A model generated the notes under the pieces. It did not search any database, was not told the DNA's origin, and saw nothing but the letters and a program-made list of their open reading frames with translations. A stretch of 64,000 bases of DNA, from the NCBI GenBank assembly GCA_916715765.1, contig CAKAPG010000006.1:1-64000 (forward strand), given 5' to 3'. Origin of the DNA: an uncultured Atopobium sp. Its GTDB lineage: Bacteria > Actinomycetota > Coriobacteriia > Coriobacteriales > Atopobiaceae. This document shows, piece by piece, positions 33,792-42,576 of this stretch; the stretch's first letter is position 1, and each line of letters opens with the position of its first letter. The translations under genes and the position numbers were made by a program.

Positions 33792-34730
33792 CTACTGGCA
33801 TTGTACGTCAGAATGCTGTGCAAGAATCAGCTTGAGGGCTTCCTCAGGCGAAAGCTGATCCATATCAAGCCATCTGACACGACCATCTCGTTTAAGCCAA
33901 GAAATCTGTCGCTTAGCATACTGCCTAGTGTGCTGCTTAATAAGCTCACGTGTTTGCTCAAGCGACTGCTCGCCAGCAAAATACGCAAAGAACTCTTTGT
34001 AGCCGATAGCTTGACCAGCTGTGCAATTCTTGGAGAGACCGGTCTTAATAAGCTCCTGAACCTCTTCAACAAGCCCCTGCTCAAACATAAGATCTACTCG
34101 CTGGTTAATTCGCTCATACAGACGCTGGCGATCCATTGTAAGACCCCATATCTGGGCATCAAAGTACGGTGTATGAGCCTTTAAGCCCTCATGATGAGTT
34201 GCATACGACTTGCCCTCTTCCAAGAGCTCTAAAGCCCTTACAACGCGTCGTACGTTATTTGGATGAATAAGTTCTGCACTTGCTGCATCTTTTGTGGCGA
34301 GAACCTCGTGTAAGGCCTCAGGTCCTAGCTCTTTTGCAAGCTTTTCATAACGATTTCGTACAGGAGACTCAACTGACCCAGAGGGAAACTCCATCTGATC
34401 AATAATCGAATCAAGATAGAGTCCAGTACCACCACAAAAGACAGGCGTTTTACCAGCATCAATGAGCTTATGAGCTTCTGTGCGTGCCGCAGTCTGGAAC
34501 ATCTGGACAGAATATTCTTCTGAAATGTTGGCACAATCTACCATCAATAGAGGAACTTCTCGCTCCTCAACAGGAGTTTTAGCAGTGCCAATATCCATGC
34601 CACGATAGACCTGCATTGCGTCAACAGAAATGACAGAGGTCTCAAGCTTCTTGGCAACAAGCTCAGATAATGAGCTTTTGCCTGAAGCCGTGGGACCTAC
34701 AATACAGATTACCGAGCCATGAGAGCTCAT
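33792..34730 (-). CDS. miaA: tRNA dimethylallyltransferase MiaA
   Basis: MiaA adds an isopentenyl group to A37 of tRNAs reading UNN codons. The 312-aa protein has the P-loop GPTASGKSSLSE near residue 12, SVDAMQVYRGMDIGTAKT, FCGGTGLYLDSI, and a later GLTMDRQRLYERINQRVD. The start overlaps miaB's stop (ATGA), so MiaA and MiaB, which act one after the other on the same base, are translationally coupled. Confidence 0.96.
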   Translation of the reverse strand: MSSHGSVICIVGPTASGKSSLSELVAKKLETSVISVDAMQVYRGMDIGTAKTPVEEREVPLLMVDCANISEEYSVQMFQTAARTEAHKLIDAGKTPVFCGGTGLYLDSIIDQMEFPSGSVESPVRNRYEKLAKELGPEALHEVLATKDAASAELIHPNNVRRVVRALELLEEGKSYATHHEGLKAHTPYFDAQIWGLTMDRQRLYERINQRVDLMFEQGLVEEVQELIKTGLSKNCTAGQAIGYKEFFAYFAGEQSLEQTRELIKQHTRQYAKRQISWLKRDGRVRWLDMDQLSPEEALKLILAQHSDVQCQ

Positions 34731-36094
34731 CGCGGATCAGACTCCATAGTTCCACGCAGGTACCAGGTACGAGCCTCATCAATATGAACATCAACAATTT
34801 TGCCGATAAGATCTTCTGGCGTGTAATCTTCTGGCAGATTGAAGTGAACTGTTTGGTTCTTCTCGCTATGTCCCACCATGACAGAATTGTCACGCTTGGA
34901 AGTTCCCTCAACAAGAACTGCCTGCGTAGTATTGAGATCTACCTGGTTAGCGTCGTGTGCCTGCTGAGCCACAAGCTCTGCAAGCCTATCAAAGCGCTCC
35001 TGGATGACCTCGTGAGGCGTGTTGTCTTCGTATTTTGCCGCAGGAGTGCCTGGGCGCTTAGAGTAAATGAAGGTATATGCGGAAGAATAGCCAGCTTCTT
35101 TAACCAAAGAAAGCGTATCCTCAAAGTCTTCCTCAGTCTCTCCGGGGAAGCCAACGATAATGTCTGTTGAAAGCGCCAGTCCTGGAATAGCTGCACGCAG
35201 GCGAGAAACCACGTCTAAGTACTCTTCTCGTGTATAGCTGCGGTTCATCTTTTTGAGAACACGCGTAGAGCCACTTTGAACCGCAAGATGAAGATGAGGC
35301 ATGACAGCTGGTGTTTCCTTCATAGCTGCAATAGTCTCATCAGTAAGATCTTTTGGATTTGACGAGGTAAAACGAATGCGCTCTACGCCTGTCTGACCAA
35401 CCGCGCGCAAAAGCTCCGCAAAACGAGGCTTGCCGTAAAGATCGCGGCCATACGAGTTAACGTTTTGACCAAGAAGAGTAATCTCACGAACGCCATCTGC
35501 GACAAGACGCTCGCACTCACCAATAACAGCCTCAAAAGTACGACTGCGCTCACGACCACGAACGTAAGGAACAATGCAATACGTGCAGAAGTTGTTGCAA
35601 CCGGTCATGATAGGTACCCAAGCGTGATACTGCTGAGCACGGTTACTTGGCAGGTCTGTGGAGAAGCCCTTGCCTTCCTCAGAAGTGTCTACAGCTACAC
35701 GGTCATTCTCGCCCCTAAATGCGCTGGTGAGAAGTGTTGGCAGGCTTGCGAGTGCGCTGGTACCAAACACAACATCAACGGCCGGAACCTTTTCACGGAG
35801 CTTCTCGCCATCACGCTGTGCAATACAGCCACCAATAGCAACAATACGCTTGCCTGATGGAGGCGTTGGGGCGCTCACCATCGCAGAAGCATGACCATAA
35901 AGACGCTGATCGGCATTCTCGCGAACGCTACAGGTCATGAAGATGACAATATCCGCGTCATCAGTATCTGAAACCTCATTGCAGCCACAAGCCTCAAGCA
36001 GACCAGAGACACGCTCTGTGTCGTGCAAGTTCATTTGGCAGCCAAAAGTTTTGATGTGATACGTTTTTCCTACGAGCTCGGAATTTTCAATCAT
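34727..36094 (-). CDS. miaB: tRNA-2-methylthio-N6-dimethylallyladenosine synthase MiaB
   Basis: This radical SAM methylthiotransferase converts i6A37 to ms2i6A37. In 455 aa: N-terminal MTTase domain with FGCQMNLHD, FMTCSVRENA and IGGCIAQ cysteines for one Fe-S cluster; radical SAM motif GCNNFCTYCIVPYVRG; C-terminal TRAM domain (GHSEKNQTVHFNLP). It lies 2 bp after spoVS. It is one of three methylthiotransferases in this window, along with RimO and MtaB. Confidence 0.96.
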   Translation of the reverse strand: MIENSELVGKTYHIKTFGCQMNLHDTERVSGLLEACGCNEVSDTDDADIVIFMTCSVRENADQRLYGHASAMVSAPTPPSGKRIVAIGGCIAQRDGEKLREKVPAVDVVFGTSALASLPTLLTSAFRGENDRVAVDTSEEGKGFSTDLPSNRAQQYHAWVPIMTGCNNFCTYCIVPYVRGRERSRTFEAVIGECERLVADGVREITLLGQNVNSYGRDLYGKPRFAELLRAVGQTGVERIRFTSSNPKDLTDETIAAMKETPAVMPHLHLAVQSGSTRVLKKMNRSYTREEYLDVVSRLRAAIPGLALSTDIIVGFPGETEEDFEDTLSLVKEAGYSSAYTFIYSKRPGTPAAKYEDNTPHEVIQERFDRLAELVAQQAHDANQVDLNTTQAVLVEGTSKRDNSVMVGHSEKNQTVHFNLPEDYTPEDLIGKIVDVHIDEARTWYLRGTMESDPR

Positions 36095-36096
36095 GC

Positions 36097-36420
36097 TTAA
36101 AGTACCTCGTCATACTCAGTGGGACTAACAGCTGGCGTCTGCGCATCAGGAGCAGACAGTGTGTGGACATAAATGGCAATTTTTATTGCAGTTCTACTCT
36201 CCCCTGCAATTTCAATATCAGAAAACGTTGGAGCACAGGTAATGTCCAGACCACACGGAATCAAGAATCCGCGGGCAATGGCAACAGCCTTGATGCCCTG
36301 ATTGACTGCGCCTGCTCCAATGCATTGAAGCATAACAGGCTCGTTATCTTTAACCAGTCCCGCAATAGCTCCTGCTACAGAAGCTGGTGAAGACTTACTT
36401 GAAACTTTAAGCAAACCCAT
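36097..36420 (-). CDS. spoVS: SpoVS-family protein
   Basis: An Alba-fold small protein, 107 aa, first known from Bacillus sporulation. The family core is clear: LKVSSKSSPASVAGAIAG, then IGAGAVNQGIKAVAIARGF and a C-terminal SRTAIKIAIYV. A short acidic tail (about residues 90-107) is extra. ATG at 36420 with TTGGAG upstream. No sporulation genes are seen, so it must have another role, perhaps nucleic-acid binding as the Alba fold suggests. It stands between miaB and a GHKL ATPase in a tight operon with rny, pointing to RNA or cell-cycle control. Confidence 0.92.
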   Translation of the reverse strand: MGLLKVSSKSSPASVAGAIAGLVKDNEPVMLQCIGAGAVNQGIKAVAIARGFLIPCGLDITCAPTFSDIEIAGESRTAIKIAIYVHTLSAPDAQTPAVSPTEYDEVL

Positions 36421-36447
36421 GAGTGCTCCAATTATTGTGCGTTTGTT

Positions 36448-37533
36448 CTACTCTTGCGACTCAATATCAAAAGTCACAACAATTTTGTTTTTACTTACAC
36501 GAACACGAGGCTCAGACGTCAAAGAAACGTAGTATTTCTCGGACAACTCAGCAAAACTCTGCTCCATTTTTCGAGAAAAGCTGCTGATATCAGCCTTACT
36601 CATCTTGAGGCCTCGATGGTCTTTCATCAGATCAATTTCGCGAGAAACCCCTTCAGGTTCAACAGTGTGGCTGACCTGTGCATACACACTACGCAAAGGC
36701 TTAATCTGCTCAGCAATAATTCTATGAGCAGTTCTATCTGACATTGAAAGACCAAGAGACTTACAAACCTCAGAAAGCTCTGTTGCATCCGCTGCGGCCC
36801 TGAAGCGCTCAAGTACAGGAACGTTCTCAAAGCCTTCAACAAATAGCAGGTCAGCGATATCAAGCGTCTGTGCAATTCTGCGACGAGCAGTAGCTGCAAC
36901 CTCTGCAGCAGAGCCCAGCATTACCTCACACGAGCCTTTGACCTCAAGCGCAAAGTCACAGCAGGTACGAATAATGTTATGAGGACCTTTAACGGTTGTT
37001 TTGAGTCCGTCCTCATTCAAACCACAGGTTGGCCAAGTAGACTGATCTACTCGCTCGGGAATTTTAGTAGTGTCTACCACAATCTGAATAACAGAGCCAA
37101 GTCCTGGAGCAGAAGCCACAACCTGAGCTGATTCACAGTTTTCTTTGATGGAATAGAGAGCCATGCCTCGGCCATGGATTCCCCAACGGTCCATGTGCAT
37201 GCTCTCAAGCTTTGAAGTTACACGAGCTTCAAAGATTTTCTCCTGCATGTCTTTTGGAATACCCTGACCATCATCAAGTATGGTGATAGTTCTGAGCACA
37301 CCCTCTTTAGACGTTGCAACATAAATGTGACGAGCACCAGCATCGCGAGAATTACGTAAGAGCTCGATAACAATATCTTCTACCGAACGGATATCGTGCT
37401 TTGCCTGTCTACGCTCTGCTTCTGCTACGCGTAAACGAACGTACCCCGCGCCGAGGGATTCCTCGACACGGAGTGCGCGCTCACCTCCCATAGAGGCGAC
37501 AAAACCTGTTAAGTCAGTAGACGTGGCTGCCAT
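36448..37533 (-). CDS. GHKL-type ATP-binding protein of unknown function
   Basis: A 361-aa protein with a Bergerat ATP fold in its first half: N box IVIELLRNSRDAGARHIYV near residue 53, G1 box ILDDGQGIP near 86, G2 box GIHGRGMALYSI near 118. The second half has no histidine kinase, MutL or HSP90 domain that I recognise, and no membrane segment. Its start lies 3 bp from the rny stop without a good ribosome site, so it is probably coupled to rny, and spoVS follows 27 bp downstream. A dedicated ATPase in the rny-spoVS-miaB operon is unexplained. Confidence 0.75.
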   Translation of the reverse strand: MAATSTDLTGFVASMGGERALRVEESLGAGYVRLRVAEAERRQAKHDIRSVEDIVIELLRNSRDAGARHIYVATSKEGVLRTITILDDGQGIPKDMQEKIFEARVTSKLESMHMDRWGIHGRGMALYSIKENCESAQVVASAPGLGSVIQIVVDTTKIPERVDQSTWPTCGLNEDGLKTTVKGPHNIIRTCCDFALEVKGSCEVMLGSAAEVAATARRRIAQTLDIADLLFVEGFENVPVLERFRAAADATELSEVCKSLGLSMSDRTAHRIIAEQIKPLRSVYAQVSHTVEPEGVSREIDLMKDHRGLKMSKADISSFSRKMEQSFAELSEKYYVSLTSEPRVRVSKNKIVVTFDIESQE

Positions 37534-37536
37534 AAA

Positions 37537-39090
37537 TTACTTAGCAACGTCCACAGCACGAGACTCGCGAATAACAACAACGCGAACCTGTCCTGGATAT
37601 TCCATCTCATCCTCAATTTGCTTAGCAATATCGTGAGCAAGAACAGTTGCCTCGGAATCGCTAATCATCTGAGGCTCAACCATCACGTGAAGCTCACGGC
37701 CAGCCTGCATTGCGTACGTACGCTCAACACCCTCGTGTGCATTAGAGATAGCCTCAAGCTTCTCAAGACGCTTGATGTAGTTCTCAGCAGACTCACGACG
37801 AGCACCAGGACGTGCAGCAGAAATAGCGTCTGCAGCCATAACAAGCATGTCAAGAACGGTGTTTGGCTCAATGTCTGCATGGTGGGCCTCAATGGCGTGA
37901 ACAATCTCTGGGCGCTCACCATGACGACGAGCAAGATCAGCACCAATTACAGCGTGTGGACCCTCAACCTCGTGGTCAATTGCCTTACCAAGGTCATGAA
38001 GCAGACCGGCACGCTTAGCTGGAGCAGGCTCAAGACCCAGCTCTTCAGCCATGATGCCGCAAAGTACTGCAACCTGAACAGAGTGAGCAAGAACATTCTG
38101 GCCGTAAGAAGTACGGTAGCGAAGCTTACCAAGAGTCTTTACGATTTCTGGATGAAGATCGTGAATACCACAATCAAATGCAGCCTGTTCGCCAGCCTCA
38201 AGAACACGCTCGTTAACAAGAGCCTCAGCCTTCTTGTAGAGCTCCTCAATACGTGCTGGATGAATACGACCGTCTGCAATGAGGTTCTCAAGTGCAACAC
38301 GAGCGGTCTCACGGCGGACTGGATCAAAACTTGAAAGAACTACAGTCTCTGGAGTGTCATCAATAACAAGAGAAACACCAGATACCTGCTCGAAGGTACG
38401 AATGTTTCTACCCTCACGTCCAATAATCCTACCCTTTAGATCATCAGATGGGATATGGACGGAAGTTACTGTAATCTCAGAAGCCTGATCTGCAGCGACA
38501 CGCTGAATAGCGGTAGAAATAATCTCACGTGCAGTTTTATCTGCTTGTGCACGAACGCGCTGCTCAGACTCACGAAGAATCATAGCCTCATCGCGAACAC
38601 TTTCAGAACGAACACGAGATAAAAGCTCATCATGAGCCTCATCTTTTGTAAGAGCTGCAATGCGCTCAAGCTCTTGAGACTGCTGAGAAACAAGAGAATC
38701 CAAATCGTTCTTACGACGATCAAGCTGACCCTGAAGGCTGGAGAGCTGATGCTCACGCTTCTCTAGTGCATCAGTACGGTGATCAAGGGACTCTTCACGC
38801 TGAAGAATACGGTTCTCCATGCTACGAAGCTCACTCTTACGCTTTTTCTCATCTGCCTCTGCTGCCTGCTTAAGCTGAAGAACTTCTTCTTTAGCCTCAA
38901 GAACAGCTTCTTTCTTTACTGTTTCTGCCTGACGGGCTGCCTCGGAAGCAATGCGCTCTGCATTGATCTGTGCATCTTTAAGCTGCTGCTCAGCTGTCTT
39001 AATCTTTGAATTACTAATGTTAGAGAGCACGCCGTATGCAAGGCCTACTCCCACAAGAAGGCAAATAATGCCTACTGCTGCTAATTCCAT
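37537..39090 (-). CDS. rny: Ribonuclease Y
   Basis: A membrane-anchored endonuclease that begins mRNA decay. In 517 aa: one N-terminal membrane helix (residues 5-22), a long Glu/Lys/Ala coiled coil (about 30-190), a KH domain (GRIIGREGRNIRTFEQVSGV near 215) and an HD domain with HDLGKAIDHEVEG near 365. GAGGAG precedes the ATG. It heads a leftward operon rny - GHKL - spoVS - miaB - miaA and has its own promoter and a roughly 190-base structured leader. Confidence 0.97.
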   Translation of the reverse strand: MELAAVGIICLLVGVGLAYGVLSNISNSKIKTAEQQLKDAQINAERIASEAARQAETVKKEAVLEAKEEVLQLKQAAEADEKKRKSELRSMENRILQREESLDHRTDALEKREHQLSSLQGQLDRRKNDLDSLVSQQSQELERIAALTKDEAHDELLSRVRSESVRDEAMILRESEQRVRAQADKTAREIISTAIQRVAADQASEITVTSVHIPSDDLKGRIIGREGRNIRTFEQVSGVSLVIDDTPETVVLSSFDPVRRETARVALENLIADGRIHPARIEELYKKAEALVNERVLEAGEQAAFDCGIHDLHPEIVKTLGKLRYRTSYGQNVLAHSVQVAVLCGIMAEELGLEPAPAKRAGLLHDLGKAIDHEVEGPHAVIGADLARRHGERPEIVHAIEAHHADIEPNTVLDMLVMAADAISAARPGARRESAENYIKRLEKLEAISNAHEGVERTYAMQAGRELHVMVEPQMISDSEATVLAHDIAKQIEDEMEYPGQVRVVVIRESRAVDVAK

Positions 39091-39130
39091 ACCTACTCCT
39101 CAAATGGCGATTACAAAAGTGTTCAGGAGA

Positions 39131-39309
39131 CTTTAGACACAACAGTGTCTAAAGAACCCGCCATGAGCAGGGTTCATTGGCTGGTCATGCCACATGCAGA
39201 GATAGATCAAGTGTATGAGATACCTACTGTATACGTGACGCTGGTTGCCCAGCGGAAATGAGCCTATTCACGGCATATTTATCGTATAGAGCATTGTAAC
39301 TTTTGTCAA
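39131..39309 (-). promoter_or_regulatory. rny promoter and structured 5' leader
   Basis: Promoter on the minus strand: TTGACA (39304-39309), 17 bases, TACGAT (39281-39286). The roughly 190-base leader then has a CGCTGG-GCAA-CCAGCG hairpin (39239-39254), a GAACCC/GGGTTC stem (near 39154-39175), and a perfect 10-bp CTTTAGACAC / GTGTCTAAAG stem (39131-39154) before the ribosome site. The folds could bear on RNase Y autoregulation by self-cleavage; this is inference. Confidence 0.7.
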
Positions 39310-39373
39310 TAAATAGCAGGTAGGAAAAGTAAAACACACCAATACAACAGACTTATAAGCTAAGCAAATGTAT

Positions 39374-40048
39374 TCACTCAGATGGAGCATTCTCGTCTAA
39401 AATCTTTTTAGCAACTGATGAGGCTATAGAAAATGAGTATCCCTTAGTTGCCAGAAACCTCACCAGTTTCTCATAATCATTTTTTCCCGACAGGTGTTTT
39501 CTCTGGGCCAAAGAATACGCAACTTCAAATTCATCCACGTCAGAAAAATAAGCGTCAGGCCATCCAGGGAGCGTCTCAACTTCAATCCCTTTTTTAGAAA
39601 TTTCAGTTTTAATTTTAAGAGGACCCCAGCCTTGCGAAATTTTAGAACGTATATAGACGTCCGCAAAACGACTGTCATTAATCAAACCAACTTCAACAGC
39701 CCTCTGCACTGCAGGGTCTCTTACATTCTTCTGATAGCCATCAAGCATGAGCTTTTTTTGAAGCTCAGCTGTAGAGTAGTCCCTTTTTACAATCAAAGCC
39801 TCAATACGAGCTTTAATGCACTGCATTGAAATCTCTTTTAGCTCATATAAAAACTCATTACGAGAAGAAGGTGTAAAAACACCATCTTTCTCTTTGTTCT
39901 GAAGAGCACGAGCTACTGTTGGAGGGACAAAGAATTCCTCCGTCCCTCCAACTTCAGTTTCTAAAAATATCTTTGCCTTAGGCTTTGCCTGACCTAGAAC
40001 TGCTTGTTTCTTTTGTGGAAGCTCAATCGTCCAAGAAATTTCTGACAT
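39374..40048 (-). CDS. recX: RecA regulator RecX
   Basis: RecX binds RecA filaments and limits their extension. The 224-aa protein has an N-terminal region of about 70 residues not typical of short RecX, then three-helix repeats: ALIVKRDYSTAELQKKLMLDGY, DPAVQRAVEVGLINDSRFADVYI, GPLKIKTEISKKGIE and the last KNDYEKLVRFLATKGYSFS. Its start overlaps the recA stop by one base (TAATG), so expression follows recA and therefore the SOS response. Confidence 0.9.
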   Translation of the reverse strand: MSEISWTIELPQKKQAVLGQAKPKAKIFLETEVGGTEEFFVPPTVARALQNKEKDGVFTPSSRNEFLYELKEISMQCIKARIEALIVKRDYSTAELQKKLMLDGYQKNVRDPAVQRAVEVGLINDSRFADVYIRSKISQGWGPLKIKTEISKKGIEVETLPGWPDAYFSDVDEFEVAYSLAQRKHLSGKNDYEKLVRFLATKGYSFSIASSVAKKILDENAPSE

Positions 40049-41136
40049 TATTCAGCAGAATCTTCCGATGCAACTGGAGTGCCAACTTCAGAATCTTCAT
40101 CAAATACAAGACCACAAGCAACTCGTACCTTGTGATCAATCTCTTCCATAAGGTCTGGATTGGCAGTAAGGAAAGATTTAGCTGCTTCTCTACCCTGGCC
40201 AAGACGCTCACCCTCATAGGTGAACCAAGCTCCAGACTTGTTGACAATCTCAAAATCAACAGCCATATCAAGAATGGAGCCCTCTTTGGAGATGCCTTGA
40301 CCGTACATAATGTCAAACTCAGCAACCTTAAAAGGTGGAGCAACCTTGTTCTTTACAACCTTGACGCGAACACGGTTACCAACGTTTTCTCCGTTAACCT
40401 TAATGCTGTCAACACGGCGAATATCCATACGGACAGTGGAGAAGAACTTAAGAGCCCTACCACCAGAAGTGGTCTCTGGGCTTCCAAACATAACGCCAAT
40501 CTTCTCTCTAAGTTGGTTAATAAAAATACAAAGCGTATTAGACTTTGAAAGAGAGCCAGCTAACTTACGGAGAGCTTGACTCATGAGACGAGCCTGAAGA
40601 CCAACGCTAGAATCGCCGATTTCTCCCTCAATCTCTGCACGAGGAACAAGAGCAGCAACGGAGTCTACAACTACAACATCAATGGCGCCTGAGCGAACAA
40701 GCATGTCGCAAATCTCTAAAGCCTGCTCACCAGTATCTGGCTGAGAAATTAAAACATCATCAATATCAACGCCAATACGAGCTGCATAGCCTGGGTCTAG
40801 TGCGTGCTCTGCGTCAATAAAGGCAACAACACCACCGAGAGCCTGAGCTTCTGCAAGAATTTCTAGAGAAAGAGTTGTCTTACCAGAGGACTCTGGGCCA
40901 TAAATCTCTACGATACGGCCGCGAGGAACACCGCCAATACCCAATGCTGCATCAAGAGCAAGTGAGCCAGTTGGAATAGCCTGAATATCAAAGGCAGGAC
41001 CACCCTCACCTAAACGCATAATTGCGCCTGCGCCAAATTTTTTCTCGATTTCTGCTGTAGTTGAAGAGATGACCTCATCCCTCTCATCACCAGTAGTACG
41101 AGCCTTGATCTCTTTTGAAACGGACTTTTTAGCCAT
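40048..41136 (-). CDS. recA: Recombinase RecA
   Basis: RecA catalyses strand exchange and triggers LexA cleavage. In 362 aa: Walker [10 protein letters not shown] near residue 73, Walker [20 protein letters not shown], loop L2 [22 protein letters not shown], and a normal C-terminal acidic tail. The ATG follows AAGGAG. Its promoter holds a perfect LexA box, making it the clearest SOS gene in the window. Confidence 0.98.
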   Translation of the reverse strand: MAKKSVSKEIKARTTGDERDEVISSTTAEIEKKFGAGAIMRLGEGGPAFDIQAIPTGSLALDAALGIGGVPRGRIVEIYGPESSGKTTLSLEILAEAQALGGVVAFIDAEHALDPGYAARIGVDIDDVLISQPDTGEQALEICDMLVRSGAIDVVVVDSVAALVPRAEIEGEIGDSSVGLQARLMSQALRKLAGSLSKSNTLCIFINQLREKIGVMFGSPETTSGGRALKFFSTVRMDIRRVDSIKVNGENVGNRVRVKVVKNKVAPPFKVAEFDIMYGQGISKEGSILDMAVDFEIVNKSGAWFTYEGERLGQGREAAKSFLTANPDLMEEIDHKVRVACGLVFDEDSEVGTPVASEDSAE

Positions 41137-41165
41137 GGGAACTCCTTGCTCTTTTTGTTACTAGA

Positions 41166-41194
41166 ATATTATAAGAACAGACGTTCTATGTCAA
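41166..41194 (-). promoter_or_regulatory. recA promoter with perfect LexA box in the spacer
   Basis: On the minus strand TTGACA (41189-41194), a 17-base spacer, TAATAT (41166-41171). AGAACGTCTGTTCT (14 bp; outer AGAAC/GTTCT symmetrical) occupies 41174-41187, entirely within the spacer. Same layout as the LysM gene promoter at 30.9 kb. Confidence 0.9.
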
Positions 41195-41314
41195 CGTCAA
41201 ACATACACTCTATAGAGGTAATTTGTCAGAATTCTTACCTCTCTGTTTCCGCTCTTGAGCAGCAAATTTCTACTGAAGTACAAATTTGTCTGTATAAATC
41301 CTGCAAAGCTGCAT

Positions 41315-41350
41315 AAAAAAGAAGTTCAAAACTGATTTGTTTTGGACTTC
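41315..41350 (-). terminator. Terminator of cinA
   Basis: On the minus strand a 12-bp stem with one mismatch (arms 41339-41350 and 41321-41332) is followed by six T, separating cinA from the recA promoter. Confidence 0.92.
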
Positions 41351-41367
41351 CTTATTAAAATCAGATT

Positions 41368-41865
41368 TTAAGCCTTCACAATTGCTTCATGAATTAGTTG
41401 CAAAGCTTGTAAAACTGCAGCTTCTCGCACCTGTTCTCTATTGCCAGAAAAATGTTTACAGACCGTATGGGTAAAGTTATTACTGGTAATACCAAACCAA
41501 ACCGTTCCAACTGGTTTACCGGGCTCTTCTCCTGTTGGACCAGCTATTCCAGTAACGGAAACTGCAATGTCTGAACCAATAACTTTTCTAACACCCGAAG
41601 CCATCTGAGCAGCACAGGGTTCAGAAACAGCACCAAGGGACGGCTCTTCAAAGATATCCTTTGAGACACCCAATACCTTCTGCTTAATCTCAATGGTGTA
41701 GCTCACAACAGAGCCTTTAAGCACGCTTGATGAACCAGAGATGGCGGTAAGAGCACCTGCGACAAGTCCTCCCGTACAAGACTCGGCAGAAGCAACGGTA
41801 AGGCCAGCTTTAAGAGCCTCTGAAACAACTTGTTGAGCTTCTAAAAGCACTTCAGATGAAAACAT
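41368..41865 (-). CDS. pncC: CinA C-terminal family, nicotinamide-nucleotide amidase (PncC)
   Basis: A stand-alone C-terminal CinA domain, 165 aa, that deamidates NMN in pyridine nucleotide recycling; in other species full-length CinA is competence-induced. Signatures: LTVASAESCTGGLVAGALT near residue 20, SVSYTIEIKQKVLGV-like region, and VTGIAGPTGEEPGKPVGTVW. I start at ATG 41865, which gives the normal family N-terminus although its ribosome site is weak; an upstream ATG at 41913 is possible. It lies between pgsA and recA, as cinA-recA neighbours do in many bacteria. Confidence 0.88.
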   Translation of the reverse strand: MFSSEVLLEAQQVVSEALKAGLTVASAESCTGGLVAGALTAISGSSSVLKGSVVSYTIEIKQKVLGVSKDIFEEPSLGAVSEPCAAQMASGVRKVIGSDIAVSVTGIAGPTGEEPGKPVGTVWFGITSNNFTHTVCKHFSGNREQVREAAVLQALQLIHEAIVKA

Positions 41866-41957
41866 ATGAATCACAACTTTTCGGTCCGCATGCAAACGTT
41901 TGGTATGAAACATACCTATCGTATATACGTATGGCGCCTCAGAGAGACGCCATCTTG

Positions 41958-42563
41958 TTAAACTTCAGCAATGTATTGCCAAGACTTTACAAAGTAGTCA
42001 ATTCCTGACCAGGCAGTAAGAACTACTGCAACCCACATAGATACGTTAAAGATAAAGAGCAAAACGTCCTGAATCATTCCTCCGGGGATGCTCGGCAAGA
42101 AAAGCAAGCCGCAAATAGCAACCATAGTTGTTGCAGTCTTCCATTTGCCCAAGTCAGATGCAGCAATAACAACACCCTTTGATGCAACAACCATTCTCAG
42201 GCCCGATACCAAAAACTCTCGTGCAACAATCACTAAGAGCACCCAAGGAGAAACCATGTGCCACTCAAGAAGTACAAAAAGAGCCACAACAACAGCGAGT
42301 TTATCGGCAATTGGATCTAAGAACTTACCAAAGGTAGTAACTTCATTTCTACTGCGCGCTAGATAGCCATCAAGCTTATCGGTCAAAGAAATAACAACAT
42401 AGCCCATAAAAACAATAAAAGCACCGAGGTTAAAGCCAGGTGTTGCTAGAGAATCGGCCAGAGATACGCCTAAAAGTTGTGCAAGGAGAAGCCAAAAGGG
42501 TACCAGCACCACTCGAGCGCAGGTAACAATATTTGCAGGTGTCCAAATTGTCTTTGATGACAT
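41958..42563 (-). CDS. pgsA: CDP-diacylglycerol-glycerol-3-phosphate 3-phosphatidyltransferase
   Basis: This membrane enzyme commits lipid synthesis to phosphatidylglycerol. In 201 aa it has TPANIVTCARVVLVPFWLL at the N-terminus and the complete motif TDKLDGYLARSRNEVTTFG, with the later D-P-x-x-D of the active site. About five to six membrane helices. It follows rimO by 13 bp. The longer paralogue at 14.6 kb differs by a hydrophilic extension. Confidence 0.93.
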   Translation of the reverse strand: MSSKTIWTPANIVTCARVVLVPFWLLLAQLLGVSLADSLATPGFNLGAFIVFMGYVVISLTDKLDGYLARSRNEVTTFGKFLDPIADKLAVVVALFVLLEWHMVSPWVLLVIVAREFLVSGLRMVVASKGVVIAASDLGKWKTATTMVAICGLLFLPSIPGGMIQDVLLFIFNVSMWVAVVLTAWSGIDYFVKSWQYIAEV

Positions 42564-42576
42564 GACCTATCCCCAA

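Noticed and set aside
37618..38334. 238-codon rightward frame opposite rny
   Set aside because: Shadow of rny with no ribosome site.
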